56,597 nucleotides of DNA from Syntrophales bacterium (GTDB lineage: Bacteria; Desulfobacterota; Syntrophia; Syntrophales; UBA8958). Positions 9,024 to 17,622 of this stretch are shown here, piece by piece. Both the position numbers and the translations under genes were made by a program. The stretch covers positions 24,777 to 81,373 of the forward strand of contig JAOACW010000009.1 of assembly GCA_026417625.1 (NCBI GenBank), given 5' to 3'. The notes below the pieces were generated by a model. That model did no database searches and had not been told where the DNA came from. It saw only the letters and a program-made list of their open reading frames with translations. Positions within the stretch are counted from its first letter, which is position 1, and the number at the start of each line of letters is the position of its first letter.

Positions 9024-9956
9024 ATGAGGGTTCACGTGTTATATCGCGGCAGTCTAATCTTTTTAAAACACGTATGTATACTATCCCTCCTTTCATTGTG
9101 GATAATGGTAGGGTGTGCACCAAAGACCGTTACGCCTCCACCGTCGGAAAAGCCTGCCAGAATATCACTAGTTCTAGGAGCCGGTGCTGCAAGGGGGTTT
9201 GCCCACATCGGTGTCCTCAAGGTTCTGGAAACCCACAGAATTCCTATTGATATGGTAGTGGGAACATCAGCGGGCAGTTTAGTGGGAGCATTATACGCTT
9301 ACGGTTATAATGCTTACCAGATCCAATCATTTTCCCTATCCTTAAGCAGAGATGACCTTTTCGACCTCGTTTTACCTGACAACGGTTTTATAAAGGGTGA
9401 GCGCTTACAGAATTACGTTAACAGAATGTTACGGAATACACCCATAGAGAGTTTACGGATACCCTTCTACGCGATAGCAACGGACATTCAGACAGGCGAA
9501 GAGACGGGATTTGCTAGAGGAAACACAGGTATGGCCGTACGCGCCAGTTGCTCCATTCCAGGTATATTTCAGCCCGTCAAGATATCTGGTAGGATATACG
9601 TGGATGGAGGTGTGGTAAGTCCCGTAGCGGTGGAGTTCGCAAAGAAGCAGGGCGCAGATGTGGTAATCGCAGTGGACATCTCTTCCGGTGTGAACACAGA
9701 TCCTCCCTCTGGAACAATTGAAACCATACTTCAGGCCGTGGATATCATGTATTCAAGAATAGCGGAAAACCAACTACGCCAGGCGGATGTTGTAATAAGG
9801 CCGCGTGTTCGGCATATAGCGTCCAGTGATATTTCTAAACGCCACGAAGCAATTCTTGAAGGGGAAAAAGCTGCGCTTGAAGCTATTCCCAAGATTGTTG
9901 AGATCCTCAGTAAACTAAAAGAAGAGGGAAAATTACCTGCGGGGAAGGCTCCCTAA
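9024..9956 (+). CDS. Patatin-like phospholipase, probable lipoprotein
   Basis: Serine lipid hydrolase of the patatin/RssA group. The N-terminus is basic then hydrophobic and ends in a lipobox-like IMVGC, so C31 (numbered from ATG 9024) is probably lipidated and the enzyme membrane-anchored in the periplasm. The catalytic features are all present: oxyanion loop GAGAARGFAHIGVLK, nucleophile motif GTSAG, and the DGG motif (YVDGGVVSP) carrying the catalytic Asp. In-frame GTG codons at 9012 and 9018 are alternative starts; none has a strong ribosome-binding site. The gene begins just after the ligase-like gene and is probably co-transcribed with it; it converges with the gene at 9962. Confidence 0.88.
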   Translation: MRVHVLYRGSLIFLKHVCILSLLSLWIMVGCAPKTVTPPPSEKPARISLVLGAGAARGFAHIGVLKVLETHRIPIDMVVGTSAGSLVGALYAYGYNAYQIQSFSLSLSRDDLFDLVLPDNGFIKGERLQNYVNRMLRNTPIESLRIPFYAIATDIQTGEETGFARGNTGMAVRASCSIPGIFQPVKISGRIYVDGGVVSPVAVEFAKKQGADVVIAVDISSGVNTDPPSGTIETILQAVDIMYSRIAENQLRQADVVIRPRVRHIASSDISKRHEAILEGEKAALEAIPKIVEILSKLKEEGKLPAGKAP

Positions 9957-9961
9957 AGACC

Positions 9962-10351
9962 TCATTCCTTGTAAAGATGCTCGCTTAAGATTTTCCTTAT
10001 GGGCTCGGGGATAGGAGAAGGTTTTCTAGAAACCTGATCAAGATGGACAAAAGTTGTATTGCTAACAACACAAAGCGCTTCATCCTGGAAGAGCAACTGT
10101 TTTAAGGTTAAACTAGTGTTGCCAATCTTTTCAACGCCCGTAATAAGCTCTACATCTTTACCGAAAAAGAGCTCTCTTAAGAAATCGATATTTATGTTCA
10201 CCATTACCAGGGACGGGTTATTGTGGTGTTGAGGGAAAAGCATCAGTATCTCTTCATAACCTTCTTCCAACCAAACTGGGATAGCACTGTGGCTTATATG
10301 TCCTGTTAGATTGGTCTCCGATATACGGGGGTGAATTTTCCTTTTGAACAT
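9962..10351 (-). CDS. YbgC/FadM-type hot-dog thioesterase, catalytic Asp replaced
   Basis: 129-residue hot-dog protein of the 4-hydroxybenzoyl-CoA thioesterase/FadM group. The N-terminal family block normally reading SDTDxxGHVNN appears as SETNLTGHISHS (residues 11-22), then the conserved VWLEEGYEEI. The second Asp of that block, the catalytic residue in characterised family members, is Asn14 here (codon AAT), so activity may be low or altered. Remaining features, such as PSLVMVNINIDFLRE and the ending FVHLDQVSRKPSPIP, fit the family. No Shine-Dalgarno is evident before ATG 10351. It converges with the patatin gene. Confidence 0.8.
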   Translation of the reverse strand: MFKRKIHPRISETNLTGHISHSAIPVWLEEGYEEILMLFPQHHNNPSLVMVNINIDFLRELFFGKDVELITGVEKIGNTSLTLKQLLFQDEALCVVSNTTFVHLDQVSRKPSPIPEPIRKILSEHLYKE

Positions 10352-10435
10352 GTTTTGTATTTAACATTTGTAGTCAAATTTGTCACCTCTAATACCGGAT
10401 GAAGTCGCATCAGGTAAAACAATAAATTGACGTAC

Positions 10436-10464
10436 TTGACTTTTGATGGTTGTAAAGATACATT
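10436..10464 (+). promoter_or_regulatory. Sigma70-type promoter for the ThiN-Thi4 gene
   Basis: TTGACT at 10436-10441, 17-bp spacer, TACATT at 10459-10464. Predicted transcription start near 10471 leaves only about 12 nt before ATG 10483, and no Shine-Dalgarno is present there, so the mRNA may be nearly leaderless. No TPP riboswitch was found upstream. Confidence 0.5.
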
Positions 10465-10482
10465 AAAAAACAATAAAATTCC

Positions 10483-11841
10483 ATGGAACCTAGAAAAAAA
10501 GAGTACCTTAGCAGGTTAAAAGAGGCAGGCTCAGTTCTCGAGGATAGTTGCCCCGGTTATTTGATCCCAGAGGTGTGTTCCAACCTGGCCTTCGCCCTGC
10601 CCAATGCTCAATCCTTGGAAGAGGTGGCGGCGTTCCCAGGGCGAATAGTCAGAATAGGGGATAGGATAAAGGTTGTCTCTGATCCTCAGTTCGGAGCGTC
10701 AAGTCACGTAGCTAACATTGTACTTACCGTGATGAGGCATGATAGTCAATATAGATCGGCAATGAACATACGTTTTGATGAAGAAATTCTAAAACGCTGC
10801 CAAGAAAAGGGACTCAGTATAGCCGAGTTTGATCGTACGCTGGAACCTGATGATGTAAAAGCGAAAGAAGGTGCAACATTAGAATGGGGAGTGGATTATG
10901 CCATTCGCGAATGTGGGTTTGTCCCTGATATAATATTTGATCGAGGTAGTGTGGGTAAGGAACCTATGATAAGAGTGATCGGTAGGGATCCACAGGACGT
11001 TGTCGACAAGATTATGCGTATAGCTGGAATAGAGAGGAGGATAACTGATCAAATGAAAGAAAAAAGGGAACTAAAAGAATTGGAAATAACAAGGGCTATT
11101 GTTGAGAGGTACATGCATAAATTCCTGAATCACACGGAGGTGGACGTTGCTGTTGTAGGTGGTGGTCCTGCAGGACTCGTCGCTTCTTATTTCCTGGCTA
11201 AAGGTGGACGTAAGGTGGCGATATTTGAGCGGAAATTGTCCATAGGCGGTGGCATGTGGGGTGGTGGAATGATGTTTAATGAAATAGTGGTTCAAGAAGA
11301 AGCGAAGGGTTTACTGGATCTCTTTGGGGTATCAACTGAACCATACGGAGATGGTTACTATACGGCCGATGCCATTGAAGCAGTAACAACCATATGCTCT
11401 TGCGCCATGAAATCAGGTGTTAAAATCTTCAACTGTATAACAGTCGAAGACGTGGTAATTAGAGACAACAGGGTAATAGGACTGGTCATCACTTGGTCCC
11501 CAGTTGAAATGACGGGACTTCATGTAGATCCTCTCACCATAATGGCCAAATGTGTAATCGACGCCACAGGCCATGATACAGAAGTCCTGAGGGTAATAGA
11601 AAGAAAAGCGGATATTACCCTGGAAACTCCCACGGGAAAAATAATGGGAGAACGTTCAATGTGGTCTCACAAAGCTGAGCTACTAACTTTGGAAAATACA
11701 AAACGCATATGCCCCGGTGTGTACGTAGCAGGGATGTCCGCAAACGCGGCCTTCGGAGGGCCACGTATGGGACCCATATTCGGAGGGATGTTGCTATCTG
11801 GAAAGAAGGTAGCAGAACTTATTCTAAAAGATGAATTTTAG
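10483..11841 (+). CDS. thi4: Fusion of thiamine-phosphate synthase ThiN and thiazole synthase Thi4
   Basis: 452-residue two-domain enzyme. Residues about 11-185 match the ThiN domain: [37 protein letters not shown] (69-81), [11 protein letters not shown], and [17 protein letters not shown] (158-174). ThiN joins the pyrimidine and thiazole moieties of thiamine. Residues about 205-452 are a Thi4 adenosine-diphospho-thiazole synthase with nucleotide-binding GGGPAG (226-231), [20 protein letters not shown], and [16 protein letters not shown] near the end. The position that is the sulfur-donating cysteine in yeast Thi4 is His347 (TGLHVDP), as in archaeal enzymes that use free sulfide, so this is expected to be a catalytic, sulfide-dependent, non-suicidal enzyme. 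Both activities are predicted from sequence only. Confidence 0.88.
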   Translation: MEPRKKEYLSRLKEAGSVLEDSCPGYLIPEVCSNLAFALPNAQSLEEVAAFPGRIVRIGDRIKVVSDPQFGASSHVANIVLTVMRHDSQYRSAMNIRFDEEILKRCQEKGLSIAEFDRTLEPDDVKAKEGATLEWGVDYAIRECGFVPDIIFDRGSVGKEPMIRVIGRDPQDVVDKIMRIAGIERRITDQMKEKRELKELEITRAIVERYMHKFLNHTEVDVAVVGGGPAGLVASYFLAKGGRKVAIFERKLSIGGGMWGGGMMFNEIVVQEEAKGLLDLFGVSTEPYGDGYYTADAIEAVTTICSCAMKSGVKIFNCITVEDVVIRDNRVIGLVITWSPVEMTGLHVDPLTIMAKCVIDATGHDTEVLRVIERKADITLETPTGKIMGERSMWSHKAELLTLENTKRICPGVYVAGMSANAAFGGPRMGPIFGGMLLSGKKVAELILKDEF

Positions 11842-11849
11842 TGAGCGAT

Positions 11850-12761
11850 CTAACAGCGGGATAAAAGTATATAACGATCATCAGGCAGTTTGACTGCCTT
11901 TTCCTCCCTTATAAGTTTTTCTAGGTGCTTCGACATAATGGCCCATTCACCGAACTCAAAGAAACCTTTTGGTTCCCGTGGTTTGCCATACACGAAGCAA
12001 GCGTTTACAATCTCTTTTATTGTCCGTGGTTCCTGAAGAAACTCCATTAGCCGCGTTTCTCGTTGGAAGATCACATTTCTGTATCGTTCCCAAACCTCCT
12101 CGTCAGGCTGAAAAAACACACCAGTCTCATGACCTGTGATGTATATCTTGGCTTTCAGAGACCTGAGAAGTTCTATGCTCCTTAACGTGTCTTCAATACT
12201 AGAGAACCTATCACCATACCACGGGCCAAAGGGGGTAAGATCATAGTCACCTATAAAGGCAATCTCTAGTGCTGGGAAATAGAAAGCCAGGTGACCAGGT
12301 GTGTGTCCAGGGCAGTGGATAATTTTTACCTTTAGCGACCCAAGATCCAAAACAGAGTCACCCTCCAGGAAACCTGCCATTTCCCTCGGACGGTAGTGGA
12401 ACTTTTCCATCACTAACGTGTGCCAATACGAACGGTATTCTCCTTCTAAACCGTACCAGTCGAGGAAAACATCTATATCTGTTAGGGGTGGATAATCATC
12501 TTTTGATATAAAAATGGGAACGTTGTTGAAAAGATCAAGATAGGTAAAGTGATCTTCATGCCAGTGACTGAGCCAGACCGCGTGTATTTTATTCTTACGC
12601 AGCTCCTGAAGACGTTCCATATGAGAAGCAGGATCTACAATTATACCTCCATCTCCTACCTCTAAAAACAACGAATGCGAGAAAGGGTATCTCCCACCTT
12701 TCTCACCCGGGATGAACCAAAGCGGCCCAAAGTGCATCTCCCTTGGTAAGTTATCCATCAC
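11850..12761 (-). CDS. Metallo-beta-lactamase-fold hydrolase
   Basis: Predicted zinc hydrolase of the glyoxalase II-like MBL superfamily, 303 residues, cytoplasmic. The metal motif HxHxDH is visible as LSHWHEDHFTYLD, followed by IIHCPGHTPGHLAFYF (third His) and AFIGDYDLTPFGPWYGDR (bridging Asp), and later YITGHETGV. A C-terminal winged-helix-like segment (REPRTIKEIVNACFVYGKP) resembles the LACTB2-type extension. Start is GTG 12761 or the adjacent ATG 12758; a GGAAG sequence lies 6-9 nt upstream. It converges on the thiamine gene. Substrate unknown. Confidence 0.85.
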   Translation of the reverse strand: MMDNLPREMHFGPLWFIPGEKGGRYPFSHSLFLEVGDGGIIVDPASHMERLQELRKNKIHAVWLSHWHEDHFTYLDLFNNVPIFISKDDYPPLTDIDVFLDWYGLEGEYRSYWHTLVMEKFHYRPREMAGFLEGDSVLDLGSLKVKIIHCPGHTPGHLAFYFPALEIAFIGDYDLTPFGPWYGDRFSSIEDTLRSIELLRSLKAKIYITGHETGVFFQPDEEVWERYRNVIFQRETRLMEFLQEPRTIKEIVNACFVYGKPREPKGFFEFGEWAIMSKHLEKLIREEKAVKLPDDRYILLSRC

Positions 12762-12844
12762 TTTCCACTTCCGTGAGAATCAATACTTACGATAAAGTCC
12801 CTTTAAAAGGTCAACGCCCAGAAGTCAAGGAGCTTTGCAATTTC

Positions 12845-12873
12845 TTGACCGTAAAAAGACTTTGTCCTATATG
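12845..12873 (+). promoter_or_regulatory. Sigma70-type promoter for adk-uvrD
   Basis: TTGACC at 12845-12850, 17-bp spacer, TATATG at 12868-12873; predicted start near 12880. The leader then carries AGGAGGA at 12899-12905 before ATG 12915. Confidence 0.65.
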
Positions 12874-12914
12874 TGTTCCCCTTCTAACCAAAAAAAGCAG
12901 GAGGACTTGTAAGT

Positions 12915-13562
12915 ATGAGAATCGTGTTGTTAGGCGCACCTGGCGCAGGTAAAGGAACGGTAGCCAAACTTCTGTCCGAATTTGACGGATCTTTGCAAGT
13001 ATCCACGGGGGATATTCTGAGGGCAGCAGTCAAAGAAAACACTCCCCTCGGACAGAAGGCACGATCTTACATGGAAAGGGGAGACCTCGTGCCTGATGAA
13101 ATAATCATCGGCATCATGGAAGAGCGACTTATGAAGGATGACATTCAAAAGGGATTTATCCTTGATGGTTTTCCTAGAACTGTGTCTCAAGCAGAAGCTC
13201 TTAAGGAAATGTTAAATCGACTGAACATGAAACTGGACATGGTGGTTAACCTGGAAGTCCCGAGAGAGGTAATAATAGATCGTTTAACCACGAGAAGAAC
13301 GTGTTCCAATCCCAACTGCCAGGAGATCTACAATATCAAAAGCAACCCCCCAAATCCTGACGGAACCTGCAAAAAATGTGGTAGTCCCACAGTCCAGCGC
13401 GAGGATGAAACGGAAGAAGCAATCAATCATCGTTTGGAAATCTATAGAGTCAAGACGGAGCCATTGATCGAGTTTTATAAAAAAGAAGGACTTTTAATAA
13501 CAATTACCTCATTAAGCAGCAAAGAAACAGTAGAGGAGATAAAGAGAATTTTTAGACCATAG
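12915..13562 (+). CDS. adk: Adenylate kinase
   Basis: Interconverts AMP + ATP and 2 ADP. The 215-residue long-form enzyme has the P-loop GAPGAGKGT (7-15), the AMP-binding STGDILR, GFPRT (85-89), and a LID domain containing a zinc-knuckle Cys4 set C130, C135, C152 and C155, common in Gram-positive and many deltaproteobacterial kinases. The segment between P-loop and STGDILR reads SEFDGSLQ instead of the usual YGIPHI-type sequence, a minor divergence. Strong RBS AGGAGGA. The helicase gene follows after 1 nt. Confidence 0.97.
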   Translation: MRIVLLGAPGAGKGTVAKLLSEFDGSLQVSTGDILRAAVKENTPLGQKARSYMERGDLVPDEIIIGIMEERLMKDDIQKGFILDGFPRTVSQAEALKEMLNRLNMKLDMVVNLEVPREVIIDRLTTRRTCSNPNCQEIYNIKSNPPNPDGTCKKCGSPTVQREDETEEAINHRLEIYRVKTEPLIEFYKKEGLLITITSLSSKETVEEIKRIFRP

Positions 13563-13563
13563 T

Positions 13564-15510
13564 ATGATTGATTACGAACGTGAACTTAACAGAGAACAAC
13601 TGGCTGTTGTAATGGCTGAAGGCGGTCCTCTTTTAGTCCTTGCCGGTGCGGGAAGCGGCAAAACGAGGACGTTGACCTACAGGGTTGCACGGTTACTGGA
13701 GCAGGGGATACATCCCAGCCGAGTTATGCTTGTTACTTTTACAAATAAGGCAGCCCGTTCTATGTTAACCAGAGTGGCTAACCTCATACAATGCGACGTG
13801 AATGTTTTCTGGGGTGGAACTTTTCATCACCTCGGAAATCGCATTTTGAGGAAACAGGCCGATCTTCTTGGATACGACAAAAATTACACAATCCTCGATG
13901 CAGAAGATGCGGTGGGACTTTTAGGACAGTGCATTACAGAGGTTGTTAATAAAAAGGATGCTCGATTTCCCAAGAAGGATGTTCTTTTTGAGATTATCAG
14001 TTTTTCTGTTAACACTGGAACACAACTCCACCGTGTTATTGAGGAAAGATACCCCTTTTTTGCAAAGTACATCGAAGAAATTGAAGCAATCTACGAGAGG
14101 TACAAAAAACGTAAAAAAGAGTTGAACGTAATGGATTTTGACGATCTGCTTCTCAATTGGTGGCTTCTCATGCGGGATTTTCCACATATAGGTGAATATT
14201 ACAGAGAACGTTTCCTACACGTTCTTGTGGATGAGTATCAGGACACGAATTACCTCCAGGGGGAAATCACGGACTATTTGGGTTCATATCACAGAAACCT
14301 TATGGTTGTCGGAGATGACGCTCAAAGTATATACGCCTTTCGAGGTGCGAATTACACAAATATTCTCACTTTTCCGCAACGTCACCCGGACAGTAGAATA
14401 TTTCGCCTAGAAACGAATTACCGTAGCACCCCGGAGATACTCCAGGTGGCAAATCTAAGTATACGTAAAAACATCAATCAGTTTCATAAGAGACTGGTGC
14501 CAGTAAGGGAAAATGGTTCAGTCCCTCTTCTTGTATTCCTTCGTAACGACGAGGATCAAGCCCGATTCGTCGCTAAAAAAGTTGAGGATTGCCTGGCCGC
14601 AGCAATACCTCCACATCAGATAGCTATTCTTTACAGAGCTCATTTTCAATCGGTAGAAGTACAAATGGAGCTTACAAGGAGAGGTATACTTTACGACCTC
14701 CGATCAGGCTTACGTTTCTTCGAACAGGCTCATGTGAAAGATATAGTAGCCTATTTAAGGGTTCTGTCCAACAGCAGAGATGAAATGGCATGGAACAGGA
14801 TTCTCGGGATGTATGAGGGTATAGGTAAATCTACGGTAGACAAGATCTGGAGATACATATCTGAAAGTGAGGATCCTGTGGAGGCTTTCTTCGGGGAGGA
14901 TCTACTTAAAATCGTCTCCAAAGGGGCAAGAGAAAGTGTTTCTTCATGTCAACGTGTGCTTCAGGGAATGTTAAAAGCCTCACCAGAAAAACTTCCCACT
15001 CCTATGATTGACGCCCTTCTTAAGAGTGGTTATGAGGAGTACATACGAAACACATTTGCCAATGCCCAGGAACGAATTGAAGACATTATTGAATTGATTT
15101 TGTTCGCGGAAAAATCCAAATCTCTCGAAGAATTTCTAGCGGAGGTGGCTCTGCAGACAAGCAAATCAGAAGCAGGAGATGATGAAAAGAGCCGTTTAGA
15201 AGGCCGTATCATCCTCAGTACAATACACCAGGCCAAAGGGCTAGAATGGCAGGTTGTTTTTATCTTATGGTGCGCGGAAGGAATGTTACCATACGGCCGT
15301 GCACTACTGGATCCAGGCGGCGAAGAAGAGGAACGGCGGCTATTCTATGTCGCCATAACAAGAGCCAGGGATTCATTGTTTATATGCTTCCCCGCTGTGA
15401 GGAATTCTCGTGGAGGTGGCAGGGAACCTATGCGGATCTCAAGGTTTATAAAAGAAATCGTATCCGCAAGTCCCGATGAAAATCCTTTCCAAATCTGGCA
15501 TGTAAAGTGA
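13564..15510 (+). CDS. uvrD: UvrD/PcrA/Rep-family superfamily 1 DNA helicase
   Basis: 3'-5' DNA helicase-translocase for repair or replication restart, 648 residues. Motif I is GAGSGKT (28-34), motif Ia VTFTNKAA, motif II VDEYQDTN, motif III VVGDDAQSIYAFRGA, motif IV LETNYRS, motif V STIHQAKGLEWQVVF and motif VI FYVAITRARDSL. The C-terminus is shorter than E. coli UvrD and lacks an evident RNAP-binding tudor tail, so Rep-like or PcrA-like are equally good labels. ATG 13564 is 1 nt after the adk stop, making an adk-helicase operon. Confidence 0.93.
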   Translation: MIDYERELNREQLAVVMAEGGPLLVLAGAGSGKTRTLTYRVARLLEQGIHPSRVMLVTFTNKAARSMLTRVANLIQCDVNVFWGGTFHHLGNRILRKQADLLGYDKNYTILDAEDAVGLLGQCITEVVNKKDARFPKKDVLFEIISFSVNTGTQLHRVIEERYPFFAKYIEEIEAIYERYKKRKKELNVMDFDDLLLNWWLLMRDFPHIGEYYRERFLHVLVDEYQDTNYLQGEITDYLGSYHRNLMVVGDDAQSIYAFRGANYTNILTFPQRHPDSRIFRLETNYRSTPEILQVANLSIRKNINQFHKRLVPVRENGSVPLLVFLRNDEDQARFVAKKVEDCLAAAIPPHQIAILYRAHFQSVEVQMELTRRGILYDLRSGLRFFEQAHVKDIVAYLRVLSNSRDEMAWNRILGMYEGIGKSTVDKIWRYISESEDPVEAFFGEDLLKIVSKGARESVSSCQRVLQGMLKASPEKLPTPMIDALLKSGYEEYIRNTFANAQERIEDIIELILFAEKSKSLEEFLAEVALQTSKSEAGDDEKSRLEGRIILSTIHQAKGLEWQVVFILWCAEGMLPYGRALLDPGGEEEERRLFYVAITRARDSLFICFPAVRNSRGGGREPMRISRFIKEIVSASPDENPFQIWHVK

Positions 15511-15527
15511 TTGATCGACACATTTAG

Positions 15528-17417
15528 TTACATAACTCCATGGGGTTTCATGCTGCTTTCGTATTCTGCTCTAAGGGCGATCTTAGTAGCTTCCTCCATA
15601 TCCTCCACACGTTTAACCCAATCTTCAAACTTGATATCCACCCCGAAGATCCCCACCATCTCGTCGTTATCATCAATTATGGGTGCGGAAACCGTAAAAC
15701 ATAAAGCGCCCGTCATTCGAGATATGTAAAAGTTAGTAACGTGAACCTTACCGGTACGTAAGGGGACGATGAACCATTCGCGATCTGACTGATCCGTGCC
15801 CACACCGTAATTCTCGTATTTAGACCTATCCGCTATGTTCGTGATGTTCCTCGTTATCTTCTTACCGTTCATGTCCACAACGTAGGCAAACTGTATGGAA
15901 GGATTCTCCTCAATACATTTCTGCATGATGGGTTCCTGGAGCTCAGGCTTCATTGTTTTCATCACGGGATGCTCAATAACCTGCTTGACCACAGCAATGG
16001 CCGCCTCGGCGGCGCGATGTTTGATCCGATCGAGTTCGGACATGAAAAGTTCAGGAATGTACGTTCGAACCAGTCTTTCCATCTCTTCGTTAGATATACT
16101 GGTTACCCTGCCTTTTTCGTATTCCTCCATTATCCTCTTGTGGATCTTTGATACACCGGGATGTCTCTTATCAACTGCATTTTCGCCAGAAAGCCCCAAG
16201 TGCGTGTTTATCCAAAAGGCAATTCCTGCCTTGCCAGATTTGTCCGTTACCATAGGAACAATAGGTCGTTTGAGCAGTTTCTTCGTGTCAAAGATGTTAT
16301 AAATCTCTTCGTTCTTCAAAATTCCATCTACGTGTATACCTGCTTTTGTCAGATTAAACTCGGCACCTACAAACGGGAAATTCGGCGGTATGCGATAACC
16401 CACTTCCTTTTCGTAATAACGGGCAATATCAGTTATAACAGTGGTATCGATACCATCATGCGAACCTTTAAGGGCAATATACTCCATTATCAGCCCCTCA
16501 AGGGGTGGATTGCCCGTGCGCTCTCCAATACCAAGCAGTGTTCCATTTGCGGCGGCGCACCCGTAAAGCCAAGCTGTCGTCGCGTTTATGAGAGCTTTAT
16601 GAAAGTCATTGTGGCCATGCCATTCCAGTAAATGGCCCGGTACTCCCGCCTCATCAATGAAAGCTCTTACAAGCTTATCCACGCTACGTGGCAAACTTGC
16701 CCCGGGGTAAGTTACACCAAAACCTAGGGTATCGCATAGTCTTATCTTGATATCTATTCCAGATTCCTCTCTGAGTTTCATCAATTCAATGGCAAAAGGA
16801 ATACAGAAACCATAAATATCAGCTCTCGTGACATCTTCAAAATGACAACGAGGAACAATACCCGCTTCAAGTAGGGTTCGAACAACCTCGAGGTATTCTT
16901 CCACAACCTGTTTTCGCGTTTTGTTTAATTTCAAAAAAATGTGGTAATCAGAGACAGAAGTTAGAATCCCTGTCTCCTTGAGTCCAGCCGCAACTACAAG
17001 AGGAACATCTTCTTTTTTTGCTCTGATCCAGCCAGTAATCTCAGGATACCTGTAACCAAGGGCGAGACAGTTTTCCACCGCTTCACGATCTTTCGCGCTG
17101 TAAAGGAAAAACTCCGTCTGCCTTATGACACCCTTTTCGCCTCCAAGCTTGTGCAAAAAAGTATAAAGATCAACTATTTGTTTAACGGTGTACGGTGGTC
17201 TAGACTGTTGACCATCTCGGAAGGTGGTATCGGTGATGAATATCTCATCCGCAGGATCGATGGCGATGATACGATTATCAAAATCTATGCGCGCCACCTC
17301 ATGGTAGGGAAATATTTCTTTCTGAAGATTAGGCTCCAGAACATCCTTCAATTCGTATTGCCAGAATTTTGTGTGTTCATGCTCAAGTACCTTTTTCTTT
17401 TGACTCCACTTTGCCAT
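15528..17417 (-). CDS. Predicted Re-citrate synthase with C-terminal Cache/PDC-like domain
   Basis: Predicted to condense oxaloacetate and acetyl-CoA to citrate with Re stereochemistry, the first step to glutamate in anaerobes lacking Si-citrate synthase. Residues about 50-460 form a DRE-TIM (isopropylmalate/homocitrate synthase-like) module with DTTFRDGQQSRPPYT from D63, the Re-citrate-synthase form of the motif; LEWHGHNDFHKALINA and GNPPLEGLIMEY are also present. Residues about 499-609 read as a Cache/PDC sensor-type domain: NPSIQFAYVVDMNGKK, DREWF, TNFYISRMTGALCFTVSAPI, and MVGIFGVDIKFEDWV. There is no signal or membrane segment, so the domain is cytoplasmic here. About 72 kDa, comparable to the characterised Syntrophus aciditrophicus enzyme as I recall it. 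Alternatives: homocitrate or citramalate synthase. RBS AGGAGG precedes ATG 17417. Confidence 0.8.
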   Translation of the reverse strand: MAKWSQKKKVLEHEHTKFWQYELKDVLEPNLQKEIFPYHEVARIDFDNRIIAIDPADEIFITDTTFRDGQQSRPPYTVKQIVDLYTFLHKLGGEKGVIRQTEFFLYSAKDREAVENCLALGYRYPEITGWIRAKKEDVPLVVAAGLKETGILTSVSDYHIFLKLNKTRKQVVEEYLEVVRTLLEAGIVPRCHFEDVTRADIYGFCIPFAIELMKLREESGIDIKIRLCDTLGFGVTYPGASLPRSVDKLVRAFIDEAGVPGHLLEWHGHNDFHKALINATTAWLYGCAAANGTLLGIGERTGNPPLEGLIMEYIALKGSHDGIDTTVITDIARYYEKEVGYRIPPNFPFVGAEFNLTKAGIHVDGILKNEEIYNIFDTKKLLKRPIVPMVTDKSGKAGIAFWINTHLGLSGENAVDKRHPGVSKIHKRIMEEYEKGRVTSISNEEMERLVRTYIPELFMSELDRIKHRAAEAAIAVVKQVIEHPVMKTMKPELQEPIMQKCIEENPSIQFAYVVDMNGKKITRNITNIADRSKYENYGVGTDQSDREWFIVPLRTGKVHVTNFYISRMTGALCFTVSAPIIDDNDEMVGIFGVDIKFEDWVKRVEDMEEATKIALRAEYESSMKPHGVM

Positions 17418-17432
17418 TCTTTCCTCCTATCT

Positions 17433-17463
17433 AAAAAAAAGGCGCCTGAGATTTCATGCGCCC
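17433..17463 (-). terminator. Intrinsic terminator in the Re-citrate synthase leader
   Basis: On the minus-strand transcript, GGCGC (17458-17462) pairs with GCGCC (17441-17445), extendable by a G-U pair, and is followed directly by eight U residues (17433-17440). It lies 7 nt before the gene's AGGAGG, so it would stop transcription before the coding region unless an alternative fold forms. Confidence 0.7.
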
Positions 17464-17616
17464 TTCTCAGACTTTATTTTGTACGGGCATTACTATCTAG
17501 GGAATTGAGGTGCACCACATGGGAGGCAGGGTTTCGGTTCCCCGCCACGCTGGATTCTTTCTGGAACTTCTAAACAAAAGTGTTTGAACGAACACATACT
17601 TTGTCTTAAAAATTTG
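17433..17616 (-). promoter_or_regulatory. Structured 5' leader of the Re-citrate synthase gene, candidate riboswitch/attenuator
   Basis: Between the predicted start (about 17616) and the gene lies a roughly 180-nt leader. Visible structure on the transcript: a 5-bp GTGTT/AACAC hairpin near its start; a 7-bp hairpin GGCGGGG/CCCTGCC (plus-strand 17540-17546 with 17525-17531) containing a G-U pair that would be A-C on the other strand; a self-complementary GGTGCACC; then alternative pairings around the terminal hairpin. AUGCCC (17485-17490) can pair with GGGC-GC-AU (17456-17463), and CTGAGA (17465-17470) with TCTCAG (17446-17451); both exclude the terminator stem. It fits no riboswitch class I could recall. 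The ligand, if any, is unknown. Confidence 0.5.
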
Positions 17617-17622
17617 CTAGTT

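Noticed and set aside
17433-17616. 6S RNA, SRP RNA or T-box identity for the leader before the Re-citrate synthase gene
   Set aside because: The two halves do not pair into the long 6S rod, the SRP GGAAGG...AGCAGCC-type loop is absent, and no T-box NGGNACC/T-loop core or specifier was found.
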